From: Candidatus Uabimicrobium amorphum
GTDB taxonomy: Bacteria > Planctomycetota > Uabimicrobiia > Uabimicrobiales > Uabimicrobiaceae
DNA: 64,000 nt
Direction: 5' to 3'
Assembly: GCF_009002475.1 (NCBI RefSeq)
Contig: NZ_AP019860.1
Location: 7,392,501-7,456,500, forward strand
The translations under genes were made by a program, and so were the position numbers. The notes beneath the pieces were generated by a model. That model was not told the origin of the DNA. It saw only the letters and a list, made by a program, of their open reading frames with translations, and made no database searches. Positions within the stretch are counted from its first letter, which is position 1, and every line of letters starts with the position of its first letter. Shown in pieces: positions 42,261 through 51,825 of this stretch.

Positions 42261-42678
42261 ATTTGAACTTCAAAATAAAACATACTAAAATTAAAATTAA
42301 ACGAATTTTATAGGAAACGCTACTATGTCAAATTTACCTATTTGCAGTAACATGCCTCGTTTAATTCCAGAAAGGCCTTTTCCTCCTTATCGCTATGTAA
42401 ATGGATTAAATCCCCATCCCATAAAAGATCCCAGAGGACACTCTTATGGAAGCCAAGAACCGATGTATTCTCAAGAATACCTTGATCCCGACAATTGGCA
42501 ACAAAACAAGGACTATCTTTATGGAATCGATTTGTATCATCATGGTTATTTCTGGGAATCTCATGAAGCATGGGAAGGACTGTGGAATGCCTATGGTCGA
42601 GAAACGATCCCCGGAAAATTTATGCAAGGTTTGATTCAAAATGCTGCTGCTCAAATCAAACTTCACAAAAAGCAATTG
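42261..42678 (+). repeat. Source copy of a duplicated DUF309 5' region
   Basis: 42261-42293 recurs at 50852-50884 and 42298-42678 recurs at 51262-51642, with a few differences. The duplicated piece covers the gene's leader and first 118 codons. Confidence 0.8.
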
Positions 42679-42885
42679 TCTGGTGTATGTTCTTTAAGCA
42701 AGAAGTCTTGGGCAAACTTAACTGTTGTAAGTGACTGTCTGCAAAGAAATGACAGAAACAATTTCATGGGAATTTCTATTACCGAATTGTTTTCAGAAAT
42801 GAAACGTTGTTATAAGCCTTTTTGGAATGGGACGCCAAACTTTTCTAATGTCGTGATTCCTATTCTAAGAATTCATAATCCATAA
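42325..42885 (+). CDS. DUF309 domain protein, 186 aa
   Basis: The DUF309 hallmark is clear: a helix with DLYHHGYFWESHEAWEGLW (residues about 67-86), then FMQGLIQNAAAQIKLH. The acidic/His pattern HxxxFWExHE is conserved in this family of small helical proteins, whose biochemical role is not known. A proline-rich N-terminus of about 55 residues (PERPFPPYRYVNGLNPHP) is an addition that is also found in some relatives. TAGGAAACGCTACT precedes the ATG. A truncated duplicate is at 51289. Confidence 0.85.
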   Translation: MSNLPICSNMPRLIPERPFPPYRYVNGLNPHPIKDPRGHSYGSQEPMYSQEYLDPDNWQQNKDYLYGIDLYHHGYFWESHEAWEGLWNAYGRETIPGKFMQGLIQNAAAQIKLHKKQLSGVCSLSKKSWANLTVVSDCLQRNDRNNFMGISITELFSEMKRCYKPFWNGTPNFSNVVIPILRIHNP

Positions 42886-43031
42886 GTGGCAAATTTTAAA
42901 ATTTAGTAAAACAAATTGTATCGATATTGGATTTCCATGTTTCGCATGTCATATTTTGCGTCGCTGTTGTGATATCGAAACTTCCGAAATTCATGTGAAT
43001 AATTGTAATACAATCATTTTTGGAGAGCGGA

Positions 43032-45761
43032 ATGAAAAAACTTTTCATGGTAATGGCCTTTAGTTGTTTGGTTATTGCACAAAACATTTCTGACAAACGC
43101 ATTGTTGAGTTGCTGGGGGAACTTCCTACTGCTCCGGTGATGGAAAAAAGTTATATTGCGCGCGTATTGGGAAAATCTAAAGACGTAAAAGTTGTTCCTG
43201 CGCTTATAAAACTATTATCTGATGACAATATGATGGTTCGGTATTCTGCGATTTGTGCGTTAGGGGAATTAAATGCCCAAGCGACCATTACAAACATTGT
43301 TCCGTTTTTACACAAAAGCCAACCAAAGTATCTCCGCCAAGCAGCCATGAAAGCCGTAGGCGAGTTGAAGGCCGTACAAGCGATACCTGCGTTATTAAAA
43401 CGCGTTCCTATCGAAGACCGCGGATCTCTTTATGGTCTTGTTAAATCGCCAGAGTTAGATGCGTTGTGTAAAATAGGACTTGCATTTCCTTCTCAAATGG
43501 TAGATCAGTTGGTCACAACAATACAAACGTACAAACCGAAACAAGATCTACAGACAATCGACGACTTCGTTCTACTTATCTTTTTTCACTATTTACCACA
43601 TCAGCACAAATTACCTTTGGTAGAAAAGACCCAACAGCGCATACGCGAAATACTCCTCCCACAGTTATTCACTTGTTGTCGCGATACTCGCTCGTATGTA
43701 AAGAAACGCGCGTTAAAGATACTGCGTCGCCTCGCAAAACTTCCGCAAATGGCAATACCCATCTTTGAAGAACTCACCAATTCACCCGTTGCCGAAGTTC
43801 GGGAACAGGCAATTTACGCGTTAGTGGAAATGGGACAAGAAAACGCCTACTCTCTACTGTGGCCTCTGCTGAATGCAAAAAACAACACGATTAAAAACAA
43901 CGCCTTAGAAGTTTTGTGTCACATACGATATGAAAATGCTACTTCATTTTTACTTGGTGTGGTGCAAAAATCTCCGCCTGAAATACGCGTACGCGCCATT
44001 GGAGCGCTCCTCAAAATAGATTATCCCAAAATGCAACATTTCATTACCAAAGAATTGATACCTCTTATTCCACACCCAAATAGAAATATTGGTTACTATA
44101 TTAGCGATGTTTTGTACGAAAATAATCAAAAATTGAGCGATGATATTATCGTTGCCATGATGAAAAGCCGCAACGATAATGTTCGCGACGATGCCTTTGC
44201 CGTTATTACCTCACGCAACTATCGTGTTGTAGACGCGAGAATTATTCCGGAACTCCTAACAGAAATACACAAGGGAAAAAGGCATAACTTTGATGCCTTG
44301 TTTACACTCATGGCCATGAAAGAAGCTGCCACACCGGCAATTCCCGCACTAAAAAAAATGTTTTTCGAAAGCTACCAAAAAGAAGACTCATACTGCGACA
44401 AAATATGTGAAGTTTTTTACAGTATCGGTCAAAATGCCCAACCGGTGATCAAAGAACTCTTACTTCATAAAAGTGCCACTGTCCGAGGGTACGCGATACC
44501 TGCGGATTATATTACCTTTACCAAAGAACAGTGTAAATGGGTTGTACCTCTGCTACTGGAAGCATATCAAAAAGAGTCTACACATATCACCGGTATTCTG
44601 GATGCCCTTGAGGGAATTGATACGCCTGAGGAATTTGGTATCATCGAAATCATCGTTACCAGATTAAGAGACAAATCAAAATACAATAACTGGGACACAG
44701 TAGGTAACGTAGTGGGTATTTATCTTTCACATTTTGGTGCCGCATCCATTCCTCACTTACAAAAGATACTTCAAAACGAAACCCAGGATTTAGAACTTCT
44801 CGTTTTAGCGTTGAAAGCACTCCGCGATATCTTCAATTACAAAGTGGAAGAAAATTCTTCAGATAAATTTGCCATCATGTCCACGTTGTGGAAAGTGATG
44901 GAAAATCCCAATCCAAAAGTAAAGTTAGCCGCGATAGAGGCGATTGCCGCAGCATTGCCTTTCTCAAAAAAATCGTATTTGCTAGAGTTGATATCCTTAG
45001 TCACAAATGATTCCGGTGTCGCAATTCAAAACGCCGCGATACAAGCGATCGCAAAAGACCCACAAGCCGTAACAGCGATACCTTTTTTACTACAGATGCT
45101 ACAACAAAAGGAACACCAAAAAGCCATCGTGGAAACTCTGGCAAGTTTACAGGAACAAGCGCAACAAGCGTTGCCGGCTTTAAATGAACTTTTTGCTGCA
45201 ACAACGGAACCTAAAGACAAGAAGCTTATGGAAGAAGCGATATTGCGCATTGCAAAACCACCTTTGGCAATCAGCGACGATCCCACGGAATTTCTCACGC
45301 TATTACAAGATCTAAATCCACAAAGCGAAAATTCAAGAGTCATCAACGGTTTTGTTGCAAAAGGTCATCAAGTAATTCCGGTACTTATCGCCATTCTGGA
45401 ACAAGAACAAAGTTTGGCCACACGTTACTACGCGGCAAAAATTTTAAGCCAAATCGGTTCGGAAACCAAATTAGCTCTATCAATTTTGTTAGCGACTCTT
45501 GCCGAAGAGTGTAACAAGAGTTACATTCACCCTAAAAGCTTGACCAGAGGTGCCTGCGGAACAGCGATGTTCAAAGTTTACAACGAATACCATTTTGGTA
45601 AATCTTTACAGGAATCGCTCATTCAATGTTTAGGAAACCTTGGGCAAGATGCGATGGCAGCGCTACCAATGATCACAAAAATGAAAACAGATGAAAACCA
45701 AAAAGTGCGTCAGGCCGCTATACAGGCGATTCAGCAAATTACCTTAGAAAATAAGAAATAG
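43032..45761 (+). CDS. Secreted HEAT-repeat protein, 909 aa
   Basis: An N-terminal signal peptide (MKKLFMVMAFSCLVIA) is followed by HEAT-like repeats over the full length, for example VVPALIKLLSDDNMMVRYSA, EVREQAIYALVEMG and AALPMITKMK. These form a superhelix for protein binding. No enzyme domain is seen. The ATG at 43032 has GGAG six bases before it; a TTG at 43020 would start four codons earlier but overlaps the ribosome site. Fourteen bases separate it from the adenosine-deaminase-like gene, so the two share a transcript. Likely periplasmic or lipid-free extracytoplasmic scaffold. Confidence 0.85.
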   Translation: MKKLFMVMAFSCLVIAQNISDKRIVELLGELPTAPVMEKSYIARVLGKSKDVKVVPALIKLLSDDNMMVRYSAICALGELNAQATITNIVPFLHKSQPKYLRQAAMKAVGELKAVQAIPALLKRVPIEDRGSLYGLVKSPELDALCKIGLAFPSQMVDQLVTTIQTYKPKQDLQTIDDFVLLIFFHYLPHQHKLPLVEKTQQRIREILLPQLFTCCRDTRSYVKKRALKILRRLAKLPQMAIPIFEELTNSPVAEVREQAIYALVEMGQENAYSLLWPLLNAKNNTIKNNALEVLCHIRYENATSFLLGVVQKSPPEIRVRAIGALLKIDYPKMQHFITKELIPLIPHPNRNIGYYISDVLYENNQKLSDDIIVAMMKSRNDNVRDDAFAVITSRNYRVVDARIIPELLTEIHKGKRHNFDALFTLMAMKEAATPAIPALKKMFFESYQKEDSYCDKICEVFYSIGQNAQPVIKELLLHKSATVRGYAIPADYITFTKEQCKWVVPLLLEAYQKESTHITGILDALEGIDTPEEFGIIEIIVTRLRDKSKYNNWDTVGNVVGIYLSHFGAASIPHLQKILQNETQDLELLVLALKALRDIFNYKVEENSSDKFAIMSTLWKVMENPNPKVKLAAIEAIAAALPFSKKSYLLELISLVTNDSGVAIQNAAIQAIAKDPQAVTAIPFLLQMLQQKEHQKAIVETLASLQEQAQQALPALNELFAATTEPKDKKLMEEAILRIAKPPLAISDDPTEFLTLLQDLNPQSENSRVINGFVAKGHQVIPVLIAILEQEQSLATRYYAAKILSQIGSETKLALSILLATLAEECNKSYIHPKSLTRGACGTAMFKVYNEYHFGKSLQESLIQCLGNLGQDAMAALPMITKMKTDENQKVRQAAIQAIQQITLENKK

Positions 45762-45774
45762 GTGAGAATGGATT

Positions 45775-47610
45775 ATGGAAAGTCTTTTTAGAGCAATCAC
45801 ACTAATACTACTGTCTATTATTTGTTTTACCTCTGTGCAAGTTTACTGGGAAATAGAACTACCACAGAAAAACTCTTTTGATTCTCAAAAAAATTTTTGG
45901 GATGCGAACATGGGTAGTCCTGCCGCTCGTTTTGAATTAGCGAAGCGAACAGAACCAGAACTTATTGCGTTTGTACGACGTATGCCCAAAGGCGCCGACT
46001 TACACAATCATGCTAGCGGCGCTTCATTTTGCGAGTATGTTTTACAAGCAGCCCGAGACAATCAACTCAAATACAATAAAGACACTCAAAAATTTGTGGC
46101 ATACCTAAAAATACGTTATCACAACGAAAGCAAAAAATTCGTATCGAATCAGATCGAAAAGTACGATAGCATTGCGAGTTTGGAAGTGGAAAACAGCCAT
46201 TTCCTACCCACAAAAAACAATGCGGTTTCCGACAGCATAATCTTTTCCTATCACCAACAGACAAAAACCTTTGTTTCGCAAACGATACAAAACCCGCAAA
46301 ATATTCACCACATTACCTTAAAAGACCAAAGCAACTCTTACGAATTTGCAGTAACACAGGATATTATTACGATAGATCATTTACAAAGAGACAGTTCTCT
46401 TCTCTCTAGTTTTCTCGATCGCTATAGTATGCGTGGTTGGTCAGAGGGAAAAAATAACGGCCATGATCACTTCTTTAAAATTTTCGAATATCTGGATAGT
46501 AGTCAACAGAGCAAAAAAGATGTGCTTGTTGAGATGATTCCGCGCAATCGTTACCAAAACGTTCAATACCTAGAAGTCATGATGAGAAGTTTTCCCAAAA
46601 AAATCGAAAAAGGTATCGCCAAAAAATTTGCCATTGATTTTGATATCCACAACTTAGATAAAATGTTTACTCATGTACAAGACATAGCCAAAGACTACAA
46701 TATGCTTGAAGAGATCCGCGAATACATCAATCGTATCGACACAGATGTACAAACGTACTTAAGATTACGCTATCCTCCTAGTGATAATCGGGGAGATATT
46801 GTTATTCGCTATATGCATCAATTGAAGCGTTTTAAAAGTCCCAAAGATGTTTTTATTACCGCTTTTATTGCCGCAAAAGCCTCAAAGCTCGACAAGCGAG
46901 TTGCTGGTGTGAATATCGTGGCCCCGGAAGACTCACCTGCCGCCATTGTAAATTTTTCTCACCATATGAAGATACTGGGCTATCTATGGGAAAAAATGGA
47001 AAAACCTCGTTTTAGTTTACACGCCGGTGAATTGTCTCTGCGAGAATCCCCCGTGGAGCCTATGCGACACCACATTAGCGAAAGTATCCATATTGGGCAT
47101 GCCTTGCGTATAGGCCACGGTGTTTCTATCGCCTGGGAAAACAATGTCGTTGGTCTTCTACAACATATGAAAGAGAGGCGAATTCTTGTAGAAATTTGCC
47201 TTAGCAGTAACGAATCCATTCTAGGTATCAAAGGTGATCGCCATCCTTTTATGATGTACAAAAGAGCCGGGATACCTATGGCAATTAGCACCGATGACGA
47301 AGGCATTAGCCGTAGCAATCTTACCATGGAATTTATCAAGGCAATTCGTCGTTATGATTTAAATTATTACGATGTGCTCACTTTGGTTCGCAATAGCCTG
47401 GAGTATTCGTTTTTAGAAGGTGAAAGTCTCTTTATCACGGGGGATTATTCTAAAATAAATCCACAATTTTCCGACGTCAGATCAAAAAATTGGCAAGCAA
47501 ATGATCAGCAGCAACAAATCATGGAAAAAAACGCCAAATTAAGACAGCAGGTCAAACTTGAGCGAAAAATCGTCGCATTCGAAAAATTTTTATTGAGTGG
47601 TTTTAAGTAG
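45775..47610 (+). CDS. Adenosine deaminase family protein, secreted or anchored, 611 aa
   Basis: A hydrophobic N-terminus (about 5-25) acts as signal or anchor. Metal-dependent hydrolase motifs follow in order: GADLHNHASG near 75, HAGEL near 420, RIGHGVSI near 443, and AISTDDEGI near 505. These give the HxH, His, His and Asp ligands plus the catalytic Glu of HAGE. That matches adenosine deaminase and the secreted ADGF/CECR1 branch. An insert of about 200 residues between the first two motifs is unusual. Deamination of adenosine or adenosine nucleosides outside the cytoplasm is inferred. It is downstream of the HEAT protein in one operon. Confidence 0.88.
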   Translation: MESLFRAITLILLSIICFTSVQVYWEIELPQKNSFDSQKNFWDANMGSPAARFELAKRTEPELIAFVRRMPKGADLHNHASGASFCEYVLQAARDNQLKYNKDTQKFVAYLKIRYHNESKKFVSNQIEKYDSIASLEVENSHFLPTKNNAVSDSIIFSYHQQTKTFVSQTIQNPQNIHHITLKDQSNSYEFAVTQDIITIDHLQRDSSLLSSFLDRYSMRGWSEGKNNGHDHFFKIFEYLDSSQQSKKDVLVEMIPRNRYQNVQYLEVMMRSFPKKIEKGIAKKFAIDFDIHNLDKMFTHVQDIAKDYNMLEEIREYINRIDTDVQTYLRLRYPPSDNRGDIVIRYMHQLKRFKSPKDVFITAFIAAKASKLDKRVAGVNIVAPEDSPAAIVNFSHHMKILGYLWEKMEKPRFSLHAGELSLRESPVEPMRHHISESIHIGHALRIGHGVSIAWENNVVGLLQHMKERRILVEICLSSNESILGIKGDRHPFMMYKRAGIPMAISTDDEGISRSNLTMEFIKAIRRYDLNYYDVLTLVRNSLEYSFLEGESLFITGDYSKINPQFSDVRSKNWQANDQQQQIMEKNAKLRQQVKLERKIVAFEKFLLSGFK

Positions 47611-47749
47611 ATAAAAGTTCGAAACAGCTGCAATGCAAAAAATAGTGAGAAGTTTATTCATATCTTCACAAAACATAGGCGAATGACAATGAAAATAGGA
47701 AGATATGAACATGTATTTTTGACATCCCACAAACCAAAAGGTAACTGTA

Positions 47750-48562
47750 ATGAGACATCGACAAGTAAAACATAAATCCAAAAAAACTCCCAAAGTCAAA
47801 GCGGGAAAAGTGCAGAGGAAGAATTTTCGCGATGTAAGGAATTCTCCAGATAAACAGTTTTTTATACACGTGGAATCTCCACGTTTAGGTTATGAACATT
47901 TTGTCTCACAACAAGATATAAAAACGTTTCTCAATATACTACCACAAAAAGAAACCATTATGTCTGGGCTCCAGTCTATTTGTTTAGTAGATCACGAACA
48001 TTGCGACGGATGGTATGAAGACGGGAATATACACATATGTGCTTGGGAGCAAGAGATGCACAGAGTGTTTGATGCACTGCATTATGACGAGCACAAGGAG
48101 ATATTGGCTGAGTTGTCCATTCCTTGCGAAAAAATTTCTGGGGAATTGATGCATCAGTTTGACATTGTCGATGTTACTGACTTATACGAAGGAGAAATTC
48201 CGTATCATATGGAAAAAGTGTTGTGTGACGACTGGCGGGAAGAGTTTACCTTTGATCTTATTCATGCCAGTGATTTTCAGTGGCAGATAAATAGAGGAGA
48301 GATAGAACTGTATACGGCAATGATCTCCGAACAAACAATTGATATCTATTCCGTAGACTATCTGTGCAAGTTTACCAGGGAAACGATCAGAGACTACCAA
48401 CTTTTGCATATTTTATTACATGAACTTGGTCATCACCAAGATTGCACGACTACCCCAGGTAAAGGATATCTTATTCGCGGCGAAGAATATGCCGAAATAT
48501 ATGCGAGAAAATATGAAAAATCTATTTGGGATACTTATTTTGCCGTGTTTTACCCCAATTGA
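47750..48562 (+). CDS. HExxH metalloprotease-like protein, 270 aa
   Basis: A HELGHH motif (LLHELGHHQD, about residue 222) with a downstream acidic residue pair (EEYAEIYA, about 243) gives a plausible zincin active site: two His of HExxH and a Glu third ligand. A lysine-rich N-terminus of about 27 residues (KHKSKKTPKVKAGKVQRK) may bind nucleic acid. The rest is unfamiliar: HVESPRLGYEHF, an IHICAWEQEM segment with possible metal binding. No signal peptide. I cannot name the family. GGTAACTGTA precedes the start. Confidence 0.65.
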   Translation: MRHRQVKHKSKKTPKVKAGKVQRKNFRDVRNSPDKQFFIHVESPRLGYEHFVSQQDIKTFLNILPQKETIMSGLQSICLVDHEHCDGWYEDGNIHICAWEQEMHRVFDALHYDEHKEILAELSIPCEKISGELMHQFDIVDVTDLYEGEIPYHMEKVLCDDWREEFTFDLIHASDFQWQINRGEIELYTAMISEQTIDIYSVDYLCKFTRETIRDYQLLHILLHELGHHQDCTTTPGKGYLIRGEEYAEIYARKYEKSIWDTYFAVFYPN

Positions 48563-48763
48563 AAAAATTGCGTGATGAAAAACCTCCGATATACACTCCC
48601 TGATAACTGAGTTAATTAACTTTGCCGTTTAGAATCAAAGTGCTGTATAAAAGACTAACGGTAAATGAATATTTTATGAAGGAAACAAAGACAGTTATAT
48701 TCTTAGACCTAAAACAGAAATTGATAAGCTAAAATAGAAACTACACAAGGAGTTCACATTACA
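48563..48763. other. Short gap
   Basis: Contains an 18-codon plus-strand reading MKETKTVIFLDLKQKLIS at about 48676, without support as a gene. A ribosome site AGGAG at 48749-48753 belongs to the leader ORF below. Confidence 0.3.
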
Positions 48764-48793
48764 ATGAATAATATGATGAACGAGGTATTTTAA
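48764..48793 (+). CDS. Leader peptide MNNMMNEVF
   Basis: A nine-residue ORF with AGGAG about ten bases upstream. Its stop TAA overlaps the ATG of the next gene (TAATG), so it may serve as a translational leader for the membrane protein. Confidence 0.35.
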   Translation: MNNMMNEVF

Positions 48794-49110
48794 TGTATAA
48801 ATGGCTAGAAAAACACAGAATGCGATTGTCTGTCTATTTTCATTTTGTGGTAGTATATTTTGTCATAATTTGTGATTATGAAAACGTATACCCGCAGTCA
48901 CGTTGGCCAAACATTCCATGGGAACTATTCCCCCATGTTGGTTTCTTCTTATCAGGAATAGTCACTTTTTTAACAACTCCACCTACCTTTATTGTTATCG
49001 CTCTTTTTCTTTTTTGTGATGTAAAACAAACCATCTATGGATTTACTGCTCATTTTTTTCTTGCGGGCTTTCACTTTTATGCACTGGCACTAGCCGTTTT
49101 GCGTCAATGA
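48793..49110 (+). CDS. Small membrane protein, about three TM, 105 aa
   Basis: Hydrophobic segments at about residues 13-27, 45-63, 66-80 and 85-102, with an RWPNIPWELFPH loop between the first two. GAGG lies about six bases before the ATG, which itself overlaps the stop of the leader ORF. No recognised family. Confidence 0.55.
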   Translation: MYKWLEKHRMRLSVYFHFVVVYFVIICDYENVYPQSRWPNIPWELFPHVGFFLSGIVTFLTTPPTFIVIALFLFCDVKQTIYGFTAHFFLAGFHFYALALAVLRQ

Positions 49111-49143
49111 AAAGCGTAAATGGGAAGGCAATGAACTATAATC

Positions 49144-49233
49144 ATGAAAATGATCATTACAACAAACACTAAAATAATAAAAAACAAAATATTGCGATAC
49201 TTAGTAGCTATCATCGCGTCTCTTTCACTATAA
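49144..49233 (+). CDS. Possible 29-residue small membrane peptide
   Basis: ATG to TAA gives a polar start and ILRYLVAIIASLSL. Too short for strong support and no clear ribosome site. Confidence 0.2.
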   Translation: MKMIITTNTKIIKNKILRYLVAIIASLSL

Positions 49234-49317
49234 TTTTATTTGCATAATGTGTTTATTTAATCGATCTACAAACCATGCGTATCACTAAAAACTTCATTTG
49301 CTACAAGGATATATAAT

Positions 49318-49569
49318 ATGTCAAAGAGTTTACAAGATTTGTTGATTGATTTAGATAGAGCCATACACAAATTATCATTTAAGAAGTTAGCTGAACACTA
49401 CAGTTGTCCTTGGAATTATCAACAAAAAGAAATACAAAATATATGGCAACAAATTATTCACCCCTGTCATGAGGAAGAACTAAAAAAGTTAGTCGAACGC
49501 GATGACATAAATATAAAAGCTAAAAGAGTTTTTACTCATGCTCTTGACGAGTGCGGAAAGAAACGTTAA
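49318..49569 (+). CDS. Small hypothetical helical protein, 83 aa
   Basis: Helical, charged sequence (MSKSLQDLLIDLDRAIHKLS, then LKKLVERDDINIKAKRVFTH). It holds two separate Cys (HYSCPWN, HPCHEE). AAGGA lies nine bases before the ATG. No known family. Alone between two short gaps. Confidence 0.55.
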   Translation: MSKSLQDLLIDLDRAIHKLSFKKLAEHYSCPWNYQQKEIQNIWQQIIHPCHEEELKKLVERDDINIKAKRVFTHALDECGKKR

Positions 49570-49628
49570 TCCTCATTGTAAATTTACTAACTTTTTTCTC
49601 GAATAGCATTCAGTTTTTTTTCTCTTAT

Positions 49629-49784
49629 TCAAATGAAATTATTTTTTCTCCGTCGTAATTCCCACAACAATTCGCTTCTTAACTCCAAATCAAGTATTTT
49701 GCTTTTAGGTATTATCTTTTTTGGCTTTTCATCTTCATCTTGAGAATGCAAAAAACTTAGAAATAAATGTTTGGATAGATTCAC
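49629..49784 (-). CDS. Possible small protein, 51 aa, GTG start
   Basis: A GTG at 49784 has AAGGAG six bases upstream, the best ribosome site in this gap. The product ends in a basic amphipathic helix (LELRSELLWELRRRKNNF) after a Lys/Pro-rich middle (DEKPKKIIPKSK). No homologue known to me. Confidence 0.4.
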   Translation of the reverse strand: MNLSKHLFLSFLHSQDEDEKPKKIIPKSKILDLELRSELLWELRRRKNNFI

Positions 49785-50096
49785 TGGACACTCCTTGGCA
49801 CTTTGGAATAAATCGGTAAACAAAATAATGCGAATTCACTTTTTATACTAAAAAACGGAAAGTAAAACGTACATCACATTTCTGTATTTCTGGAATATCT
49901 ACAAATCAATTTTCCAAAGCACTATTCTTATGTAAATTTTAAATTGAAATTACTTATTTAGTTATCGACTTTTCGGGATCGAATTCGTATTCTAATTTTA
50001 ACTAGCACAAGCCATAGCTACTTTACTTCTTTGTAAATAGTTCAATACTGTTGACAAAACTTTTCTTTAGACTTTTTCTTGATAAAGTAAATCAAA
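49785..50096. other. Intergenic before the phosphoesterase gene
   Basis: A TTGACA at 50051-50056 could be a -35 box for the phosphoesterase, but no good -10 lies at the right spacing. Nothing else seen. Confidence 0.3.
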
Positions 50097-50837
50097 ATGA
50101 ATTTCACAATAAAAAACACATATACTATAGATGTCTGCGCTCCGCTAAGTCGTCAGGGAAAGCCTGCTAGTTATCAAGCGACGGTCACAATCATAGAAGC
50201 AGAAGGTGATGTACAATGTCCGATTATATTAACCAGTGATTTGCATAACAATACAGACTTGGTACTAAATCACCTGGAGGAAGTATTGCCAAAAGCCAAA
50301 GACTGGACTTTCATTAGCGCTGGGGACATGGCAGGTGACGGAAAAAAAGGAGGAGATGGAGATGCAATTCCTCATTTACAGTGGGCAAAGGGGTTGTTTC
50401 GTCGCGTCTATTTTGTCCAGGGAAATCACGACTTCAATTCTCCTCATGCTCAGAAGATGAAAAATTCAGATGGTACGTTGTGTCATCTTTCGCGAAGAAG
50501 ACAGAATATTGCAGAACTTGGATGGATTGCAGGAATGGACGGCATTATTTCTTCGAAAAAAAAGCTACACCGCACACCGAAGAAAGAATACTTTCGAGAA
50601 ATACAAAATTTAGCCAAAAAAGGTTTACAGTGGCTGGTTACCCACGAAGTACCTTGCATTCCTTCTATTTCCAAGCAAAAAAAAGGCTATGCACAATTGA
50701 CAGAGATTGTAACGAACAGTAATATTCAATGTCATGTTTTTGGGCACTGTTATTTTTCGGAGTGGTATGGAAAAATTAAAAGCAGTTCTTTTTTTGGTGT
50801 AGATGGTCGCGTAATCTTATTGAAACCTAGGGAGTAA
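50097..50837 (+). CDS. Calcineurin-like metallophosphoesterase, 246 aa
   Basis: The metallophosphoesterase motifs are in order: TSDLHNN (near 43), SAGDMAGDG (near 76), VQGNHDF (near 110), VTHEVP (near 183) and HVFGHCYFSEWY (near 219). These provide the two-metal site, so it probably hydrolyses a phosphodiester or phosphomonoester. The N-terminal 35 residues are a beta hairpin. No signal peptide, so cytoplasmic. HCY replaces the usual HxH at the end of the motif set (GHCYFSE versus GHTH), which removes one metal ligand and could lower activity. Ribosome site weak. Confidence 0.85.
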   Translation: MNFTIKNTYTIDVCAPLSRQGKPASYQATVTIIEAEGDVQCPIILTSDLHNNTDLVLNHLEEVLPKAKDWTFISAGDMAGDGKKGGDGDAIPHLQWAKGLFRRVYFVQGNHDFNSPHAQKMKNSDGTLCHLSRRRQNIAELGWIAGMDGIISSKKKLHRTPKKEYFREIQNLAKKGLQWLVTHEVPCIPSISKQKKGYAQLTEIVTNSNIQCHVFGHCYFSEWYGKIKSSSFFGVDGRVILLKPRE

Positions 50838-50851
50838 AATCCTCATAACCA

Positions 50852-50884
50852 ATTTGAACTTCAAAATAAAACATACTAAAATTA
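50852..50884 (+). repeat. First part of the duplicated DUF309 leader
   Basis: A 33-base copy of 42261-42293. In the source copy the next matching base follows after four bases; here a 377-base stretch separates the two parts, so an insertion split the duplicate. Confidence 0.7.
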
Positions 50885-50991
50885 CAAGGTGCTGAAACAG
50901 TGATTATGAATTCAATGATAAATATATCGCAAACCAAAGATTACATCAGTATGAAGTAACAACTACTGTATATATAGTGAGCTAAGCAAAC

Positions 50992-51171
50992 ATGGAAGAC
51001 TTTAAACAAATAAAACAAGCTTTCACAAAAATCAAAGAGTATCAACAGATGTTCCACCAACTACCACGGGAGAAACGACATGCAATGAGCCACCAAGAAA
51101 TTGCCGATTATCTCGATACAAATCAAGAAATTGTAAGGCTTTTATTTCGAGGCGGTCATATTAAAAAATAG
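50992..51171 (+). CDS. Crp/Fnr-type HTH fragment, 59 aa
   Basis: The C-terminal half, SHQEIADYLDTNQEIVRLLF, resembles the recognition helix-turn-helix of Crp/Fnr regulators. No sensor domain is present. It lies in the 377-base stretch that splits the DUF309 duplicate. It could be a small DNA-binding protein or a leftover of a larger regulator. Weak ribosome site. Confidence 0.45.
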   Translation: MEDFKQIKQAFTKIKEYQQMFHQLPREKRHAMSHQEIADYLDTNQEIVRLLFRGGHIKK

Positions 51172-51261
51172 GGTTTGACGGAAAACATCGCGGAACAAAA
51201 AAAGCCTCGAAAAACCATGGATTCATGTAAAGTGGACATCCAAGCCTCAGTATAAAAGAAC

Positions 51262-51642
51262 TAAACGAATTTTATAGGAAACGCTACTATGTCAAATTTA
51301 TCTATTTGTAGTAAAATGCCTCGTTTAATTCCGGAAAGACCTTTTTCGCCTTATCGCTATGTAAATGGACTAAATCCCCATCCCATAAAAGATCCCAAAG
51401 GACACTCCTATGGAAGCCAAGAACCGACGTATTCTCTAGAATACCTTGATCCTGATAATTGGCAACAAAACAAAGACTATCTTTATGGAATCGATTTGTA
51501 TCATCATTTTTATTTCTGGGAATCTCATGAAGCATGGGAAGGACTATGGAATGCCTACGGCCGAGAAACGATCCCCGGAAAATTTATGCAAGGTTTGATT
51601 CAAAATGCCGCTGCTCAAATCAAACTTCACAAAAAGCAATTG
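51262..51642 (+). repeat. Second part of the duplicated DUF309 region
   Basis: Copy of 42298-42678 with scattered substitutions. Ends at CAATTG, exactly where the sigma-factor fragment begins. Confidence 0.8.
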
Positions 51643-51825
51643 ACGCACAAGAAATTGTTCAGGATATCTTTGCTGATGTGTGGCGAAACAAGAAATCCAT
51701 TCATTCTCACGCTATTATCTGGACTATTGCCAAACGTAAATGCATCGATTTCTTCCGCAAAAAACGTACAGGCTCCTTGGAACATACGGAGTTTGGGAAT
51801 ACAGTCTTCCATTATGATGCTGTAG
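51289..51825 (+). CDS. Chimeric DUF309 fragment fused out of frame to sigma-factor DNA
   Basis: The first 118 residues repeat the DUF309 protein at 42325 including DLYHHFYFWESHEAWEGLW, and the leader with its ribosome site is copied too. After KLHKKQL the reading enters sigma-factor DNA in the wrong frame and gives about 60 meaningless residues. The DUF309 domain core is present but its last helices are lost. The product, if made, is probably not functional. Confidence 0.6.
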   Translation: MSNLSICSKMPRLIPERPFSPYRYVNGLNPHPIKDPKGHSYGSQEPTYSLEYLDPDNWQQNKDYLYGIDLYHHFYFWESHEAWEGLWNAYGRETIPGKFMQGLIQNAAAQIKLHKKQLTHKKLFRISLLMCGETRNPFILTLLSGLLPNVNASISSAKNVQAPWNIRSLGIQSSIMML

